Shown piece after piece: positions 25,342 through 34,627 of a stretch of DNA of 64,000 nucleotides. The DNA is from Streptomyces cavernae (GTDB lineage: Bacteria > Actinomycetota > Actinomycetes > Streptomycetales > Streptomycetaceae), in assembly GCF_004023625.1 (NCBI RefSeq), contig NZ_ML137708.1, positions 95,262 through 159,261 on the forward strand, written 5' to 3'. A program made the position numbers and the translations under genes. Every line of letters begins with the position of its first letter. Within the stretch, counting starts at the first letter, position 1. The notes under the pieces were generated by a model that did not search any database, had not been told where the DNA came from, and worked only from the letters and a program-made list of their open reading frames with translations.

Positions 25342-26544
25342 ATGACGTTCTCCCTCGGCATCGTCGGCGCCGGGCAGTTCTCCGGTCAGTTCGCGAAGCT
25401 GTTCCTGGCCCATCCCGGGGTCAGCGATGTGTACATCACCGACCTCCTGCCGGAGCGGGCCGAGCGACTGGCCGCGGCGGAGGGGCTGTCGGGGACCTTC
25501 CCCTCGTACGAGGCCATGCTGGAGTCGAAGGCGGTCGACGCGGTAGCCGTCTTCACCCAGCGCTGGACGCACGGCCCGCTGGTGCTCCAGGGCCTGGGCG
25601 CCGGAAAGCACGTCTACTCGGCGGTGCCGATGGCGATCACCCGGGAGGAGATCGCGGCCATCATCGAGGCGGTGCGCGCCACGGGGCTGACGTACATGAT
25701 GGGCGAGACCAGCCAGTACAACCCGGCCACCGTACACGCCCGCAACCAGATCGCCGAGGGCGCCTTCGGGCGGCTCTTCTACGCCGAGGGCGACTACGTC
25801 CACGACATGGACCTCGGCTTCTACGAGGCGTACCAGTACAGCGGCGGCGACAACTGGAAGGCCACGGCCAGCTATCCGCCGCTGCTGTATCCGACGCACT
25901 CCGTCGGCGGGGTGCTCGGCGCCTGGCAGACGCACGCGGTGAGCGTCTCCGCGATCGGGGTGAAGGACGAACGCGGGGACGGCGTCTTCGACACGGAGAT
26001 CAGCCAGTTCAAGAACGACTTCTCCAACGCCACCGCGCTGTTCGAGGTGGCGGGCGGCGGTTCGTTCCGCACCAACGAGTTCCGGCGGGTCGGCTATCCC
26101 TCCCACATCCGGGAGTCCCGTTTCCGGTTCTTCGGCACGGACGCCAGCATGGAACAACTCGCCACCGTGGCCCTGTGGCAGGACAAGAAGGGGGTGAAGG
26201 ACATCTCCGAGCTGCTGGAGCCCAAGCCCACCATGTCTCCTGACGACCCGTCACTTCAGCACATCGCACCGGAGCTGCGGGCCGCCTTCACCTCCGGTTC
26301 GGCTCCGGTGCACGACCGGGCGCGACTGCCGCGGGAGTTCGACAACCTGCACAACGGTCACGAAGGCAGCCACCACTTCCTGGTGGACGACTTCGTGACC
26401 GCGGTCAACACCCGCACCCCGCCCTCGGTCAACGCCTGGGTCGCGGCCCGCTACACCCTGCCGGGCATCGTCGCCCACGAGTCGGCGCTGAAGGGCGGGG
26501 CCCGGCTGGAGATCCCGGACTTCGGAGACGCGCCGGAGGCGTAG
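25342..26544 (+). CDS. Gfo/Idh/MocA family oxidoreductase
   Basis: A 400-residue NAD(P)-dependent sugar-type oxidoreductase. The Rossmann loop is LGIVGAGQFSGQF; the EKP-like segment is KHVYSAVPMAITREE, with Val-Pro in place of the usual Lys-Pro; the C-terminal half is a sandwich with HDMDLGFYEAY and TPTHSVGG-like PTHSVGGVLGAW. Substrate undetermined; the absence of the conserved EKP Lys means the catalytic role may differ. Last gene of the ROK-controlled operon, so it probably acts on the imported sugar. Confidence 0.82.
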   Translation: MTFSLGIVGAGQFSGQFAKLFLAHPGVSDVYITDLLPERAERLAAAEGLSGTFPSYEAMLESKAVDAVAVFTQRWTHGPLVLQGLGAGKHVYSAVPMAITREEIAAIIEAVRATGLTYMMGETSQYNPATVHARNQIAEGAFGRLFYAEGDYVHDMDLGFYEAYQYSGGDNWKATASYPPLLYPTHSVGGVLGAWQTHAVSVSAIGVKDERGDGVFDTEISQFKNDFSNATALFEVAGGGSFRTNEFRRVGYPSHIRESRFRFFGTDASMEQLATVALWQDKKGVKDISELLEPKPTMSPDDPSLQHIAPELRAAFTSGSAPVHDRARLPREFDNLHNGHEGSHHFLVDDFVTAVNTRTPPSVNAWVAARYTLPGIVAHESALKGGARLEIPDFGDAPEA

Positions 26545-26566
26545 CGCCGGGATTCTCCAGGTGCCG

Positions 26567-27262
26567 TCAGGTGCCCGGCTTGCGGCCGTAGACGTACACG
26601 TCGTCGCCCTTCTTCAGCAACGACCAGTACTTCTTGGCGTCGGTCTTCGTCATGTTGGCGCAGCCGTGCGAGCCGGGCGGGTTCCACATGCTGACGCCGA
26701 CCGAGTGGAAGGCCTGGCCGCCGTCGAAGAACTGGCTGTAGGGCATCGGCACGTTGTAGATGGTCGACACGTGGTCGATGTTCCGCCAGTAGATCTTCTT
26801 CAGACCGGTACGGGTCTCATATCCGTTGCGGCCGGTACGGACCGGGACGGGACCGTAGACGAGCTTCTTGCCGTCCTGGATCCAGCTCAGCTGGAGCGTG
26901 AGGTTCACACAGGCGATCCGGCCCTTGTTGACGGGGCACTTGCCGGCCTTGTTCGGGTTCTTGCCCACGGCCCTCTGCTTCTGCATCAGGTCCATCACCC
27001 CCCAGGTGACGGAGCCCGCGTAGCCGATGTTCGGAGTGATCCCGTGCTTGGTCTGGAAGGCCCGGATCGCACGGCAGTCGGAGGGCGACTGCTTGCCGTC
27101 CACCGGCAGTCCGAGGAACTTCTCCACCTGCTTCTGATACGGGCCGGTCTGCGTCGTACAGGTCGCGGCCTGAGCCGGTGCCGCGGTGAACGCCACCGAC
27201 AGCGGGGCCACCAGTCCCGCTACGCCGAGCGCGACGACACCCCGTCTGCGTATCTCCCCCAT
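26567..27262 (-). CDS. L,D-transpeptidase with peptidoglycan-binding domain
   Basis: A 231-residue exported protein. A twin-Arg-like basic start (MGEIRRRG) and hydrophobic stretch to about residue 35 end at AQA-A. Next is a peptidoglycan-binding region around TGPYQKQVEKFLGLPVDGKQS and RAIRAFQTKHG, then the YkuD domain with AFHSVG and the catalytic Cys in the motif GSHGCANM. Such enzymes form 3-3 crosslinks in the cell wall or attach proteins to it. The ATG at 27262 is right before the signal sequence. Confidence 0.88.
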   Translation of the reverse strand: MGEIRRRGVVALGVAGLVAPLSVAFTAAPAQAATCTTQTGPYQKQVEKFLGLPVDGKQSPSDCRAIRAFQTKHGITPNIGYAGSVTWGVMDLMQKQRAVGKNPNKAGKCPVNKGRIACVNLTLQLSWIQDGKKLVYGPVPVRTGRNGYETRTGLKKIYWRNIDHVSTIYNVPMPYSQFFDGGQAFHSVGVSMWNPPGSHGCANMTKTDAKKYWSLLKKGDDVYVYGRKPGT

Positions 27263-27440
27263 GAAAGGTCTCTCTCTTTCCCGCGTCTTCAGGTTGTGTT
27301 TTTTGCTAGACGTGCCGAGGGGGCCAGTGGTTGCACGCCTGTTCGCCTTTCGTTCCCGTGCTCGCGATCGCAGCGGTTGCCGTGGCTGCTGCGGCGGAGG
27401 AGTCTCGTTAGAGAGGCCTGCCACCTCGTAGGAGGTCACC

Positions 27441-27806
27441 ATGAGCACCAGGGCACGTCCTGCCTTCGACGCCGAGACCCTGCGCCGGGGCATAGAGAGC
27501 CAGGAACCGACGGTCCTGCTGAACCTGTACGCCGACGACGCGGAGCTCCGCATCGTGGACCACACCGCCCAGCCGAGCCATCCGAAGGTCATGCACGGCC
27601 GTTCCGAGATCGGCGAGATGCTCGAGGACGTCTACAGCCGGGACATGACGCACAAGGTGGAGCAGGTCGTGGTCCAGGGCGACCAGGCCGCGTTCACCGA
27701 GTCCTGCGAGTACCCGGACGGGGTGAAGGTGCTGGCGAGCTCGATGCTGGAGCTGCGCGACGGAAAGATCGTCGAGCACACGCTGCTCCAGGCCTGGGAC
27801 GAGTAG
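27441..27806 (+). CDS. SnoaL-like / nuclear transport factor 2 fold protein
   Basis: A 121-residue cone-fold protein. Residues 8-45 show TLRRGIESQEPTVLLNLYADDAELRIVDH, then MHGRSEIGEML and the last strands KVLASSMLELRDGKIVEHTLL, as in SnoaL-like and ketosteroid-isomerase-type proteins. Members include small isomerases, cyclases and binding proteins; no catalytic assignment is possible. It is preceded by AGGAGGTCACC, a perfect ribosome binding site. Confidence 0.8.
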   Translation: MSTRARPAFDAETLRRGIESQEPTVLLNLYADDAELRIVDHTAQPSHPKVMHGRSEIGEMLEDVYSRDMTHKVEQVVVQGDQAAFTESCEYPDGVKVLASSMLELRDGKIVEHTLLQAWDE

Positions 27807-28195
<389 letters not shown>

Positions 28196-28436
28196 ACTCG
28201 TCGCCGAGGCCTGCGAGACCTGGCGGGCCGAAGTCGCCTTCACGGAGCGGTTCGTGGCCGAGGCACCGAGCCTGGACATCACCAACGCCCACGACGAACC
28301 GGCGACGATCCGGGGTGGCGTCCCTGCGCGCGGTGCGCGTCCACATGATCGAGGAGTACGCGCAGCGGAACGGCCACGCCGATTCCTGCGCGCCGAGCCT
28401 GCGCGAGCGCATCGACGGCCGGGTCGGCCAATCGCC
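28196..28436 (+). pseudogene. Remnant of a DinB/DUF664-type gene (frameshifted)
   Basis: In one frame the sequence reads LVAEACETWRAEVAFTERFVAEAPSLD ITNAHDEP-type, and after about 28312 a second frame continues with SLRAVRVHMIEEYAQRNGHAD and LRERIDGRVGQ. Together these match the middle and C-terminal part of DinB / DUF664 (mycothiol-transferase-like) proteins, whose HMIEEYARHNGH motif is conserved. The first half is missing and a frameshift interrupts the rest, so no functional protein is expected. Confidence 0.55.
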
Positions 28437-28477
28437 GCCTCGGACCGCCGCGTCGGCCAATAGCCGCCTCGAACAGC

Positions 28478-29449
28478 TCAGTCGAGGGCGCCGCGCAGCG
28501 CGGGCAGCAGTTCCTTCGCCGACCAGTCCAGGAAGGCGGACTGGGTGTCACCGCCGATCTGCACCAGGGCGACCTCGGTGAACCCGGCCTCCGCGTAGGG
28601 GCGTACGGCCTCGACGAAGTTCTCCGGGTCGTCGCCGCACGGGATGGACGCGGCGACGTCGTCCGGCGTGACGTACTGCGTGGCGGAGTCGAACGAATCC
28701 GGGTGCGGCAGTTCCGCGTTGACCTTCCAGCCGCCGCCGAACCAGCGGAACTGCTCATGGGCCCGCCGCACGGCCGCCTCGCGGTCCGGGTCGTAGCAGA
28801 CGGGCAGCTGGCCCACCCGGGGCTTGCCCTCGCCGCCGTGCCGGTCGAAGGCCTCCAGCAGTTCCGCCTTGGGCTCGGTGGCGATGACGAGGTCGCCGAG
28901 ATGGCCGGCGAGGGCGCAGGACCGTGCGCCGGAGACGGCGATGCCGATGGGCGGTGGCTGGTCCGGCAGGTCCCACAACTTGGCCGACTCCACGTCGAAG
29001 TACTCGCCGCGATGGTTGACGTGGCGGCCCCCGAAGAGCTCGCGGATGATCCGGACCGCCTCCTCGAGCCGGTCGACGCGGATATCGGCGGACGGCCAGC
29101 CCTCGCCCACGACGTGCTCGTTGAGGTTCTCGCCCGAGCCGAGCCCGAGCCGGAACCGGCCCTCGGACAGCAGCTGCAGCGTCGCCGCCTTCTGGGCCAC
29201 CACGGCGGGGTGGTAGCGGAACGTAGGGCAGGTCACGTACGTCATGAGCGGGATCCGCGAGGTGGCCTGCGCGGCGGCGCCGAGGACGCTCCACGCGTAC
29301 GGCGCGTGCCCCTGCGAGCGGAGCCAGGGGAAGTAGTGGTCGGAGGTCACCGAGAAATCGAAGCCGGCCTCCTCCGCCCGCACCACATGCTCGACGAGTT
29401 CACGGGGACCGGCCTGCTCGGTCATCATCGTGTATCCGATTTGCACCAT
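28478..29449 (-). CDS. LLM-class F420-dependent oxidoreductase
   Basis: A 323-residue luciferase-like TIM-barrel protein. MVQIGYTMMTEQAGPRELVEH starts strand 1; FSVTSDHYFPW, MTYVTCPTFRYHPAVVAQKAA, FRLGLGSGENLNEHVVGEGWP and DLPDQPPPIGIAVSGARS match the F420-dependent glucose-6-phosphate-dehydrogenase-like (TIGR03557-type) subfamily. It would transfer hydride between F420 and a substrate. The ATG at 29449 begins directly at strand 1. Monocistronic. Confidence 0.88.
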   Translation of the reverse strand: MVQIGYTMMTEQAGPRELVEHVVRAEEAGFDFSVTSDHYFPWLRSQGHAPYAWSVLGAAAQATSRIPLMTYVTCPTFRYHPAVVAQKAATLQLLSEGRFRLGLGSGENLNEHVVGEGWPSADIRVDRLEEAVRIIRELFGGRHVNHRGEYFDVESAKLWDLPDQPPPIGIAVSGARSCALAGHLGDLVIATEPKAELLEAFDRHGGEGKPRVGQLPVCYDPDREAAVRRAHEQFRWFGGGWKVNAELPHPDSFDSATQYVTPDDVAASIPCGDDPENFVEAVRPYAEAGFTEVALVQIGGDTQSAFLDWSAKELLPALRGALD

Positions 29450-29479
29450 AGGCCCCGCGTTCCCGAGCGGGCGCCGGGA

Positions 29480-29612
29480 AAACCGGACGGAGAACAGGCG
29501 CCACCCGGCTCCCGGAATCCTGGCTCCCCGAATCCCGGAATGCCGAATCCCGGCTCCCGGCTCCCGAATCCCGGCGGACGGTCACCGGCTCCCGCGGACG
29601 GTCACCGGCCGA
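29480..29612. repeat. Imperfect repeats of CCCGGAATCC/CTCCCG units
   Basis: Repeating GAATCCCGG, GGCTCCCGG and CGGACGGTCACCGG units fill most of the space between the LLM and DUF7218-type genes; CGCGGACGGTCACCGG appears at least twice at 29574-29612. No coding signal. Probably a slippage minisatellite. Confidence 0.6.
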
Positions 29613-29614
29613 GG

Positions 29615-29872
29615 TCACCGGTTGCGCAGGGCCCTGATGAGTTCTCCCTTGCTCATCGAGGACCGGCCGTCGATGCCGACCTTCTTCGCCTCGTCGTACA
29701 GCTCCTTCTTGGAGCGGTCCTCGTACGGCCCGCCCTTGCCGCCCTTGCGGCCGACGGACGAGCGGGAGCTGCCGGCCGCCTTGTTGGCGACGCGTGCGGC
29801 CTTCTCCTTGCCCGCGCCTTCGCGGCGCAGCGCTTCGTACGTCTTCTCGTCCTTGATCTGCGCCCTGGGCAT
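29615..29872 (-). CDS. DUF7218-type small basic protein (plasmid-stabilisation-like)
   Basis: An 85-residue basic protein: MPRAQIKDEKTYEALRREGAG near the start, a Lys/Arg/Ser/Gly-rich middle (VGRKGGKGGPYEDRSK) and a C-terminal SKKELYDEAKKVGIDGRSSMSKGELIRALRN, which resembles the SAP/Rho-N-like nucleic-acid-binding helix-extended-loop-helix. Common in actinobacteria and often annotated as plasmid stabilization or DUF7218. GGAGGTGA lies before the ATG. It probably binds nucleic acid; exact role unknown. Confidence 0.75.
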   Translation of the reverse strand: MPRAQIKDEKTYEALRREGAGKEKAARVANKAAGSSRSSVGRKGGKGGPYEDRSKKELYDEAKKVGIDGRSSMSKGELIRALRNR

Positions 29873-30026
29873 GCGCTCTCACCTCCGGGTCCGATGCTGT
29901 CGCCTGCCCGGCACCTGTGGGCCGGACGCGGTTCGAGTACCCCGTGGTACGCACCCGCATCCCGCCCGTGTCGATCGGCGTCCACGGCACCCGGGCCGAG
30001 CCCGGATCAGCGGCCACGGGCCGGCG

Positions 30027-31400
30027 TCAGCCCCAGCTGGCCGAGTAGCGGCGGCGGTAGGCCCTGCGGTCCTGCTCCGACATGATCCAGCGGGTGGCGA
30101 CCAGCGCGACCAGGCTGCCGGCGACGATCAGCAGTCCCGGGCCGAGGCTTTCCCGGCTCGCCAGCCGGTCGAGGAGGGTCTCCCCCTGAGAGCCGGCGAT
30201 GGGTCCGAACCCGCCGGGGACGGCCGAGCCCGGCGCGGGCGCCGTCGAGGAGTCCGCGGAGGGTGCGGGGGGCGCGGCGGACGCGTTCCCGCCGGTGCCG
30301 GTCGGGAGCCCGCTGAGGCGGACGCCGAGCTGCTGCAACGCGGGACCGATCGGCTGGAAGAACGTGGTACCGCCCCGGCTGCAGTCACCGCTGCCGCCCG
30401 AGGTGACACCGATGGCCAGCCCCTCGGAGACCAGCGGACCGCCGCTGTCGCCGGGTTCCGCGCAGACCGTGGTCTCGATCAGCCCGGTCACGGTGCCCTC
30501 GGGGTAGTTCACGGTGGCGTTGAGCGCGGTGACCTGCCCGTCGCGCAGCCCGGTGGTGCTTCCGCTGCGGAAGACCCGCTGGCCGACGGATGCCTGGGCG
30601 GTGCCGGTGATGCTGATGCCCTGGCCGTTTCCGACGGCGACCACGTTGGGCGCGTCCGGCGGCTGACCGTTGGCGTACTGGATGAGGGAGTAGTCGCCGC
30701 CGGGGAAGCTGCCGGACACCGTGCGGCCGATCTGGTCGCTGCCCCTGCCCTCGCCGAACCAGATGGAGCCGACGGGTCCGCAGTGGCCGGCCGTGAGGAT
30801 GAACGCGGTCTTGCCGTCGGTCACGTTGAAGCCCGCCGAACACCGCCCGGCGGTGCTCAGGAGGGCCTCGGCGCCGTTCAGCCGGGTGGTGAACGTGCCT
30901 TCGGTGCGTTCCATACGGACCGAGCCGCCGATGCTCTTGGCGACGGCGGCCACCTGGTCCCACTCCGCCTTGGAGACGGTGGTGTCGGCCTGGACGACGA
31001 CCTCGTTGTTCTTGTAGTCGATGGACCAGGACGTGCCGGACACCTTGGGGGCATCGCTCAGGGTCTCGGTGGCGGAGCGCAGGTCGTCCATGCTGAAACG
31101 GACCATCTTGGGCTTGGCGCCGGCGCTCTTGACCTCGGCCGCCGTCCTGTCGTCGGTCACCGCGACGACCGGGTTGCCGTCCTTGTCGACCCAGTTCCCG
31201 GCGGTACGGGCCGTGCCGAGCTCCGTCACGAGGCCGGAGCCGGTGTCGGCGGCCTTGGTCAGGCTGGTCTTGGCGCCCGGCTGGACCGTCGCCGGCTCAC
31301 TGGCGATGGCCTGCTGGACCATGAAACCCCCGCAGAGCAGTCCGCCGACGGCCGCCAGCCGCGCGATCCGCTGGACGTTCCGTCGTGCGTGCCGCCTCAT
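30027..31400 (-). CDS. Streptogrisin-type serine protease with C-terminal membrane anchor
   Basis: A 457-residue S1-family protease. After a signal-like start (MRRHARRNVQRIARLAAVGG) comes an alpha-lytic-type pro-region (about residues 90-170, with SWSIDYKNNEVVVQ), then the catalytic domain with His in LTAGHC, Asp in GGDYSLI and Ser in GDSGGP. The C-terminus is unusual: a Pro/Ala/Ser linker (APPAPSADSSTAPAPGSA), then a membrane span (LGPGLLIVAGSLVALVATRW) and a short basic cytoplasmic tail (RRAYRRRYSASWG). The ending implies the protease stays attached to the outer face of the membrane. The ATG at 31400 fits the signal sequence. Confidence 0.9.
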   Translation of the reverse strand: MRRHARRNVQRIARLAAVGGLLCGGFMVQQAIASEPATVQPGAKTSLTKAADTGSGLVTELGTARTAGNWVDKDGNPVVAVTDDRTAAEVKSAGAKPKMVRFSMDDLRSATETLSDAPKVSGTSWSIDYKNNEVVVQADTTVSKAEWDQVAAVAKSIGGSVRMERTEGTFTTRLNGAEALLSTAGRCSAGFNVTDGKTAFILTAGHCGPVGSIWFGEGRGSDQIGRTVSGSFPGGDYSLIQYANGQPPDAPNVVAVGNGQGISITGTAQASVGQRVFRSGSTTGLRDGQVTALNATVNYPEGTVTGLIETTVCAEPGDSGGPLVSEGLAIGVTSGGSGDCSRGGTTFFQPIGPALQQLGVRLSGLPTGTGGNASAAPPAPSADSSTAPAPGSAVPGGFGPIAGSQGETLLDRLASRESLGPGLLIVAGSLVALVATRWIMSEQDRRAYRRRYSASWG

Positions 31401-31732
31401 TCATGACTCCCGAAGCCGTACCTGCCATTGCGTCAACACCCGGAAGCGCCTCGTCGGTTGAGCGCCCTCCTTCCATACGTGCGGCAGTGCCGTCCCGTTC
31501 ACCGCGGACGGACCCGACTGGATCTTCGCGTGCGACAAGGTCCGGCGACCGTCGCACCGTCGCCCGGAATGTCAGCATGTGACGTAATCGACTGTTCTGT
31601 TCCGACCTGGTTGCGCCTACGCTCGTGCCCCGCCAGGTGGCGGGAGACTCCCGCAGCACGGCGGGGTCCTGTCCGGCCCGGTGACGGGGACAGTCGTGGG
31701 CACCCGCCGCAACCCTGCGCAAGGAGGCCAGG
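31401..31732. promoter_or_regulatory. Divergent promoter region between protease and hydrolase genes
   Basis: This 332-bp intergenic region separates the leftward protease gene and rightward alpha/beta hydrolase gene and must contain both promoters. A short hairpin (CCCGCCAGGTGGCGGG, about 31628-31643) lies in the right half. AGGAGG just before 31733 is the hydrolase ribosome binding site. I see no gene and no operator I can name. Confidence 0.45.
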
Positions 31733-32734
31733 ATGACCACGACTCCCCCGACGCTCACGCCCCCGCCCTTCGACCCGGAGCTGGCCGCGGCCCTCGCCGT
31801 GATGGGCGAAATGGCGCCGACGACGCTGACCCCGGAGATGCTCGCGTTCGCCCGGGCGGCCGAGGAGGCGGGGATGGACGGGCCGTTCCCCCTGATGACC
31901 AACGAGGAGATGAGCCGCGACGGCGCCTTCGAGGTCGAGGAGCGGTCGGTGCCCGGTCCCGAGGGCGCGCCGGAGATCTCGCTGCTCATCGTCAGGCCCA
32001 CCCGGGTGCAGGGTCCGCGGCCGGTCATCTACCACACGCACGGCGGCGGCATGGTGCTCGGCAACAACCGGCTCGGCATGGAGGGCATGATCGACTGGGC
32101 GGAGGAGCTGGGCCTGGTCGTGGTGTCGGTCGAGTACCGGCGCGCCCCTGAGCACCCGCACCCGGCGCCCGTCGAGGACTGCTACGCGGGTCTGCTGTGG
32201 ACGGCCGAGAACGCCAAGGAGATCGGCGCCGACCCGGACAGGATCATCCTGGCGGGCGGCAGCGCGGGCGGCGGCCTGGCGGCGGCGCTGGCGTTGATGG
32301 CGCGGGACCGCAAAGGCCCGTCCGCGATCGGCCAGATCCTGCTGTACCCGATGCTCGACGACCGCAACGACACCCCGTCCACGCATCAGATGGTCGGTCT
32401 CGGCATCTGGGACCGCGGGGCCAACGAGACCGGTTGGACCGCGCTGCTCGGTGAGGCGCGCGGCACCGCGGACGTCTCGCCGTACGCGGCCCCGGCCCGT
32501 GCCGAGGACCTGTCCGGGCTGCCCCCGGCCTACATCGACGCGGGTTCGGCGGAGACCTTCCGGGACGAGGACGTCGCCTACGCCTCCCGGATCTGGCAGG
32601 CGGGCGGCCATGCCGAGCTGCACATCTGGCCGGGCGGCTTCCACGCATTCGACGGACTCGCCCCGCAGGCGGCGCTCTCGCAGGACGCCCGGGCGGCCCG
32701 GCTGCGCTGGCTGCACCGGCTGCTGGGGGAGTGA
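31733..32734 (+). CDS. Alpha/beta hydrolase (hormone-sensitive-lipase-like esterase)
   Basis: A 333-residue carboxylesterase-type protein. The HSL oxyanion motif is HTHGGGMVLG; the nucleophile Ser lies in GGSAGGG; the acid is in the YIDAGSAETFRDED region and the His in WPGGFHAFDG. An N-terminal cap (about residues 1-90) covers the active site, as in the family. It would hydrolyse small esters. Ribosome binding site AGGAGGCC before the ATG. The downstream regulator gene starts 32 bp later, so the two may be linked. Confidence 0.9.
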   Translation: MTTTPPTLTPPPFDPELAAALAVMGEMAPTTLTPEMLAFARAAEEAGMDGPFPLMTNEEMSRDGAFEVEERSVPGPEGAPEISLLIVRPTRVQGPRPVIYHTHGGGMVLGNNRLGMEGMIDWAEELGLVVVSVEYRRAPEHPHPAPVEDCYAGLLWTAENAKEIGADPDRIILAGGSAGGGLAAALALMARDRKGPSAIGQILLYPMLDDRNDTPSTHQMVGLGIWDRGANETGWTALLGEARGTADVSPYAAPARAEDLSGLPPAYIDAGSAETFRDEDVAYASRIWQAGGHAELHIWPGGFHAFDGLAPQAALSQDARAARLRWLHRLLGE

Positions 32735-32766
32735 CCTGCGGCTCGGTGCCGTAGCAGGATGTCCCC

Positions 32767-33876
32767 ATGGAAGAGCTGGCCGGGCGGCTGACCGCCCTGG
32801 ATCCGGACGCCGGCGCCGCCGTCCGGGTCATCGCCTACTTCGACCGGCTGGTCGAGGGCCGCGCCGGGCTGGAGGCGCTGGTGCGCGGCGCGGCGGTGCT
32901 GTCCGGCTGTCCGGCCCGGCTCGTCGACCACGGTCGCGGCGTACGGGTCCGCGTCGAGGCCGACGGACGGCGGCGCGACGCGGCCGGTCCGGAGGACTCC
33001 GAGTGGCCGTCGGCGGCGTTGACCCCGGGCGGTGTGCCGGCGCTGTGGCTGGAGCGCACCGGTCCGCGCAGCGTCGTTGACGCCATGGTGCTGGAACGCG
33101 CGGCGAGCGCGGCCCGGCTGGTCCTTGACCGCACCCGGGGCCGCGCCCGGGCGCACATCGCCGCCGAGGACCCGGCGCTGCTGGAGACGCTGCTCGACCC
33201 CACCGCCCCGCAGGCGGCGCGGCTGCACGCGGCACGCGGTCTGGGTCTGGACCCGTCGGGGCGGGCGCGGGCCCTCGCCCTGCCGGACGGCCATCCGCGC
33301 GTGCAGCCATTCCCGGCATCGGACGGGCCGGGCCGCCCTCTCGGCGGCCGGTCCGGAGGGCTTTCGGGCGACGGCCGCGACGAGGGCACAGCGGGCGGCC
33401 AGGTCCTTGGGCCCGGTGTGCCGCCGGGGAGCCGTGTCGGCGTCGGCCCGGCCGTCCCCGTACCGGACCTCCATGAGTCCTGGGCCGCCGCGCGCACGGC
33501 CCTGCGGTTCACTGCCTACGGGACGGATCCGGGTCCGCGGACCGTGCACGCCGACGAACTCGGCACGCTCGCGCTGCTCGCCGAGGCGGTCGGGCCGGGC
33601 ACCCGGCCGCCCGCCGACGTACGGGCCCTGGACAGCGCCGGCGCGGCGACGCCCTGGCTGCTGGCCACCCTGAACGCGGTGGTCTCCGCCCCCAGCCTGC
33701 GCACCGCGGCCACCGAGCTGAACCTGCACCACTCCACGTTGCAGGACCGGCTCAGCCATGCGGAGGCCCTTCTGGGCTGGTCCGTCCGCGACCCGCACGG
33801 CCGTCTGCGCCTCCAACTCGCCTTGATCGTAAGGCGACTGATGACGCATCAGGCGGCTTTTCCACCGGCTCACTGA
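32767..33876 (+). CDS. PucR-type helix-turn-helix regulator
   Basis: A 369-residue protein ending in the PucR C-terminal HTH: LLATLNAVVSAPSLRTAATE LNLHHSTLQDRLSHAE-type segment (about residues 300-335). The middle 120 residues hold a weakly conserved sensor-like region, interrupted near residues 175-230 by a Gly/Pro-rich stretch (GRPLGGRSGGLSGDGRDEG) that looks like a loop insertion. It is transcribed in the same direction as the esterase gene, 32 bp downstream of it, and may regulate it. Confidence 0.75.
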   Translation: MEELAGRLTALDPDAGAAVRVIAYFDRLVEGRAGLEALVRGAAVLSGCPARLVDHGRGVRVRVEADGRRRDAAGPEDSEWPSAALTPGGVPALWLERTGPRSVVDAMVLERAASAARLVLDRTRGRARAHIAAEDPALLETLLDPTAPQAARLHAARGLGLDPSGRARALALPDGHPRVQPFPASDGPGRPLGGRSGGLSGDGRDEGTAGGQVLGPGVPPGSRVGVGPAVPVPDLHESWAAARTALRFTAYGTDPGPRTVHADELGTLALLAEAVGPGTRPPADVRALDSAGAATPWLLATLNAVVSAPSLRTAATELNLHHSTLQDRLSHAEALLGWSVRDPHGRLRLQLALIVRRLMTHQAAFPPAH

Positions 33877-33956
33877 GGGGGCCGGCCAGGTCCCTCTACG
33901 CCCGGGCAGACGTCCTTGAGTGCGCGTTCGCGCGGCGTGACCTCGTGCGCACATCC

Positions 33957-33988
33957 CCGGGGTCACCCGCCACCTCGGTGACCCCAGG
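33957..33988. terminator. Hairpin between convergent genes
   Basis: GGGGTCACC (33959-33967) pairs with GGTGACCCC (33977-33985), flanked by CCC/GGG, between the ends of the PucR-type gene and the convergent metallo-hydrolase gene. No U-tract. Confidence 0.6.
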
Positions 33989-33997
33989 GCTCCGGGT

Positions 33998-34627
33998 TCA
34001 GTGGCCGCGGTCGATCCACTCCTGGAGGTGTGGGGCCTCAGCGGCGATGGTCGTCGTGTCGCCGTGCCCCGTACGGACCGTGGTGTCCGGGGGCAGGGTG
34101 AGCAGTCGGTCGCGGATGGAGTCGATGATGGTGGGGAAGTCGCTGTAGGACCGTCCCGTGGCTCCCGGCCCGCCGTTGAACAACGTGTCACCGCTGAACA
34201 ACGCCCCCAGCCCGGGCGCGTGCAGACACACCGCACCCGGAGCATGCCCCGGGGTGTGCAGCACGGTCAGCGCCGTCCCGGCGACCTCGATGACCTGCCC
34301 GTCACTCAACGAGGCGTCGGGCAGGCGCTCGGGATGGGTCTGCTTCCACAACGGCAGATCATCCGGGTGCAGCCAGATCGGCGCCCCCGCACCAGCCGCC
34401 AGCGCCGGAGCGGCGTCGATGTGGTCGTTGTGGGCGTGCGTGCACACGATCGCCCGCAGCCTCCGCCCGCCGACCGCGCCGGCGATCGCGTCCGCGTCAT
34501 GGGCGGCGTCGATCACGATCACCTCGGTGTCGTCCCCGACGATCCACACATTGTTGTCCACCTCCCACGTCCCGCCGTCCAGCGAGAACGTGCCCGAGGT
34601 GACCAGATGCTCGATCCGGGCGGCCAT
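33998..34627 (-). CDS. MBL-fold metallo-hydrolase coupled to mscR
   Basis: A 209-residue metallo-beta-lactamase-fold protein with THAHNDHID (HxHxDH zinc motif), HTPGHAPGAVCL (third His), SGDTLF (Asp) and a final GHGD. Its ATG shares one base with the mscR stop codon (TGATG), so translation is coupled. In actinobacteria an MBL protein of this kind often follows mscR and is thought to cleave the S-formylmycothiol-type thioester, like a mycothiol-dependent counterpart of glyoxalase II or formylglutathione hydrolase; this function is inference. Confidence 0.88.
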   Translation of the reverse strand: MAARIEHLVTSGTFSLDGGTWEVDNNVWIVGDDTEVIVIDAAHDADAIAGAVGGRRLRAIVCTHAHNDHIDAAPALAAGAGAPIWLHPDDLPLWKQTHPERLPDASLSDGQVIEVAGTALTVLHTPGHAPGAVCLHAPGLGALFSGDTLFNGGPGATGRSYSDFPTIIDSIRDRLLTLPPDTTVRTGHGDTTTIAAEAPHLQEWIDRGH

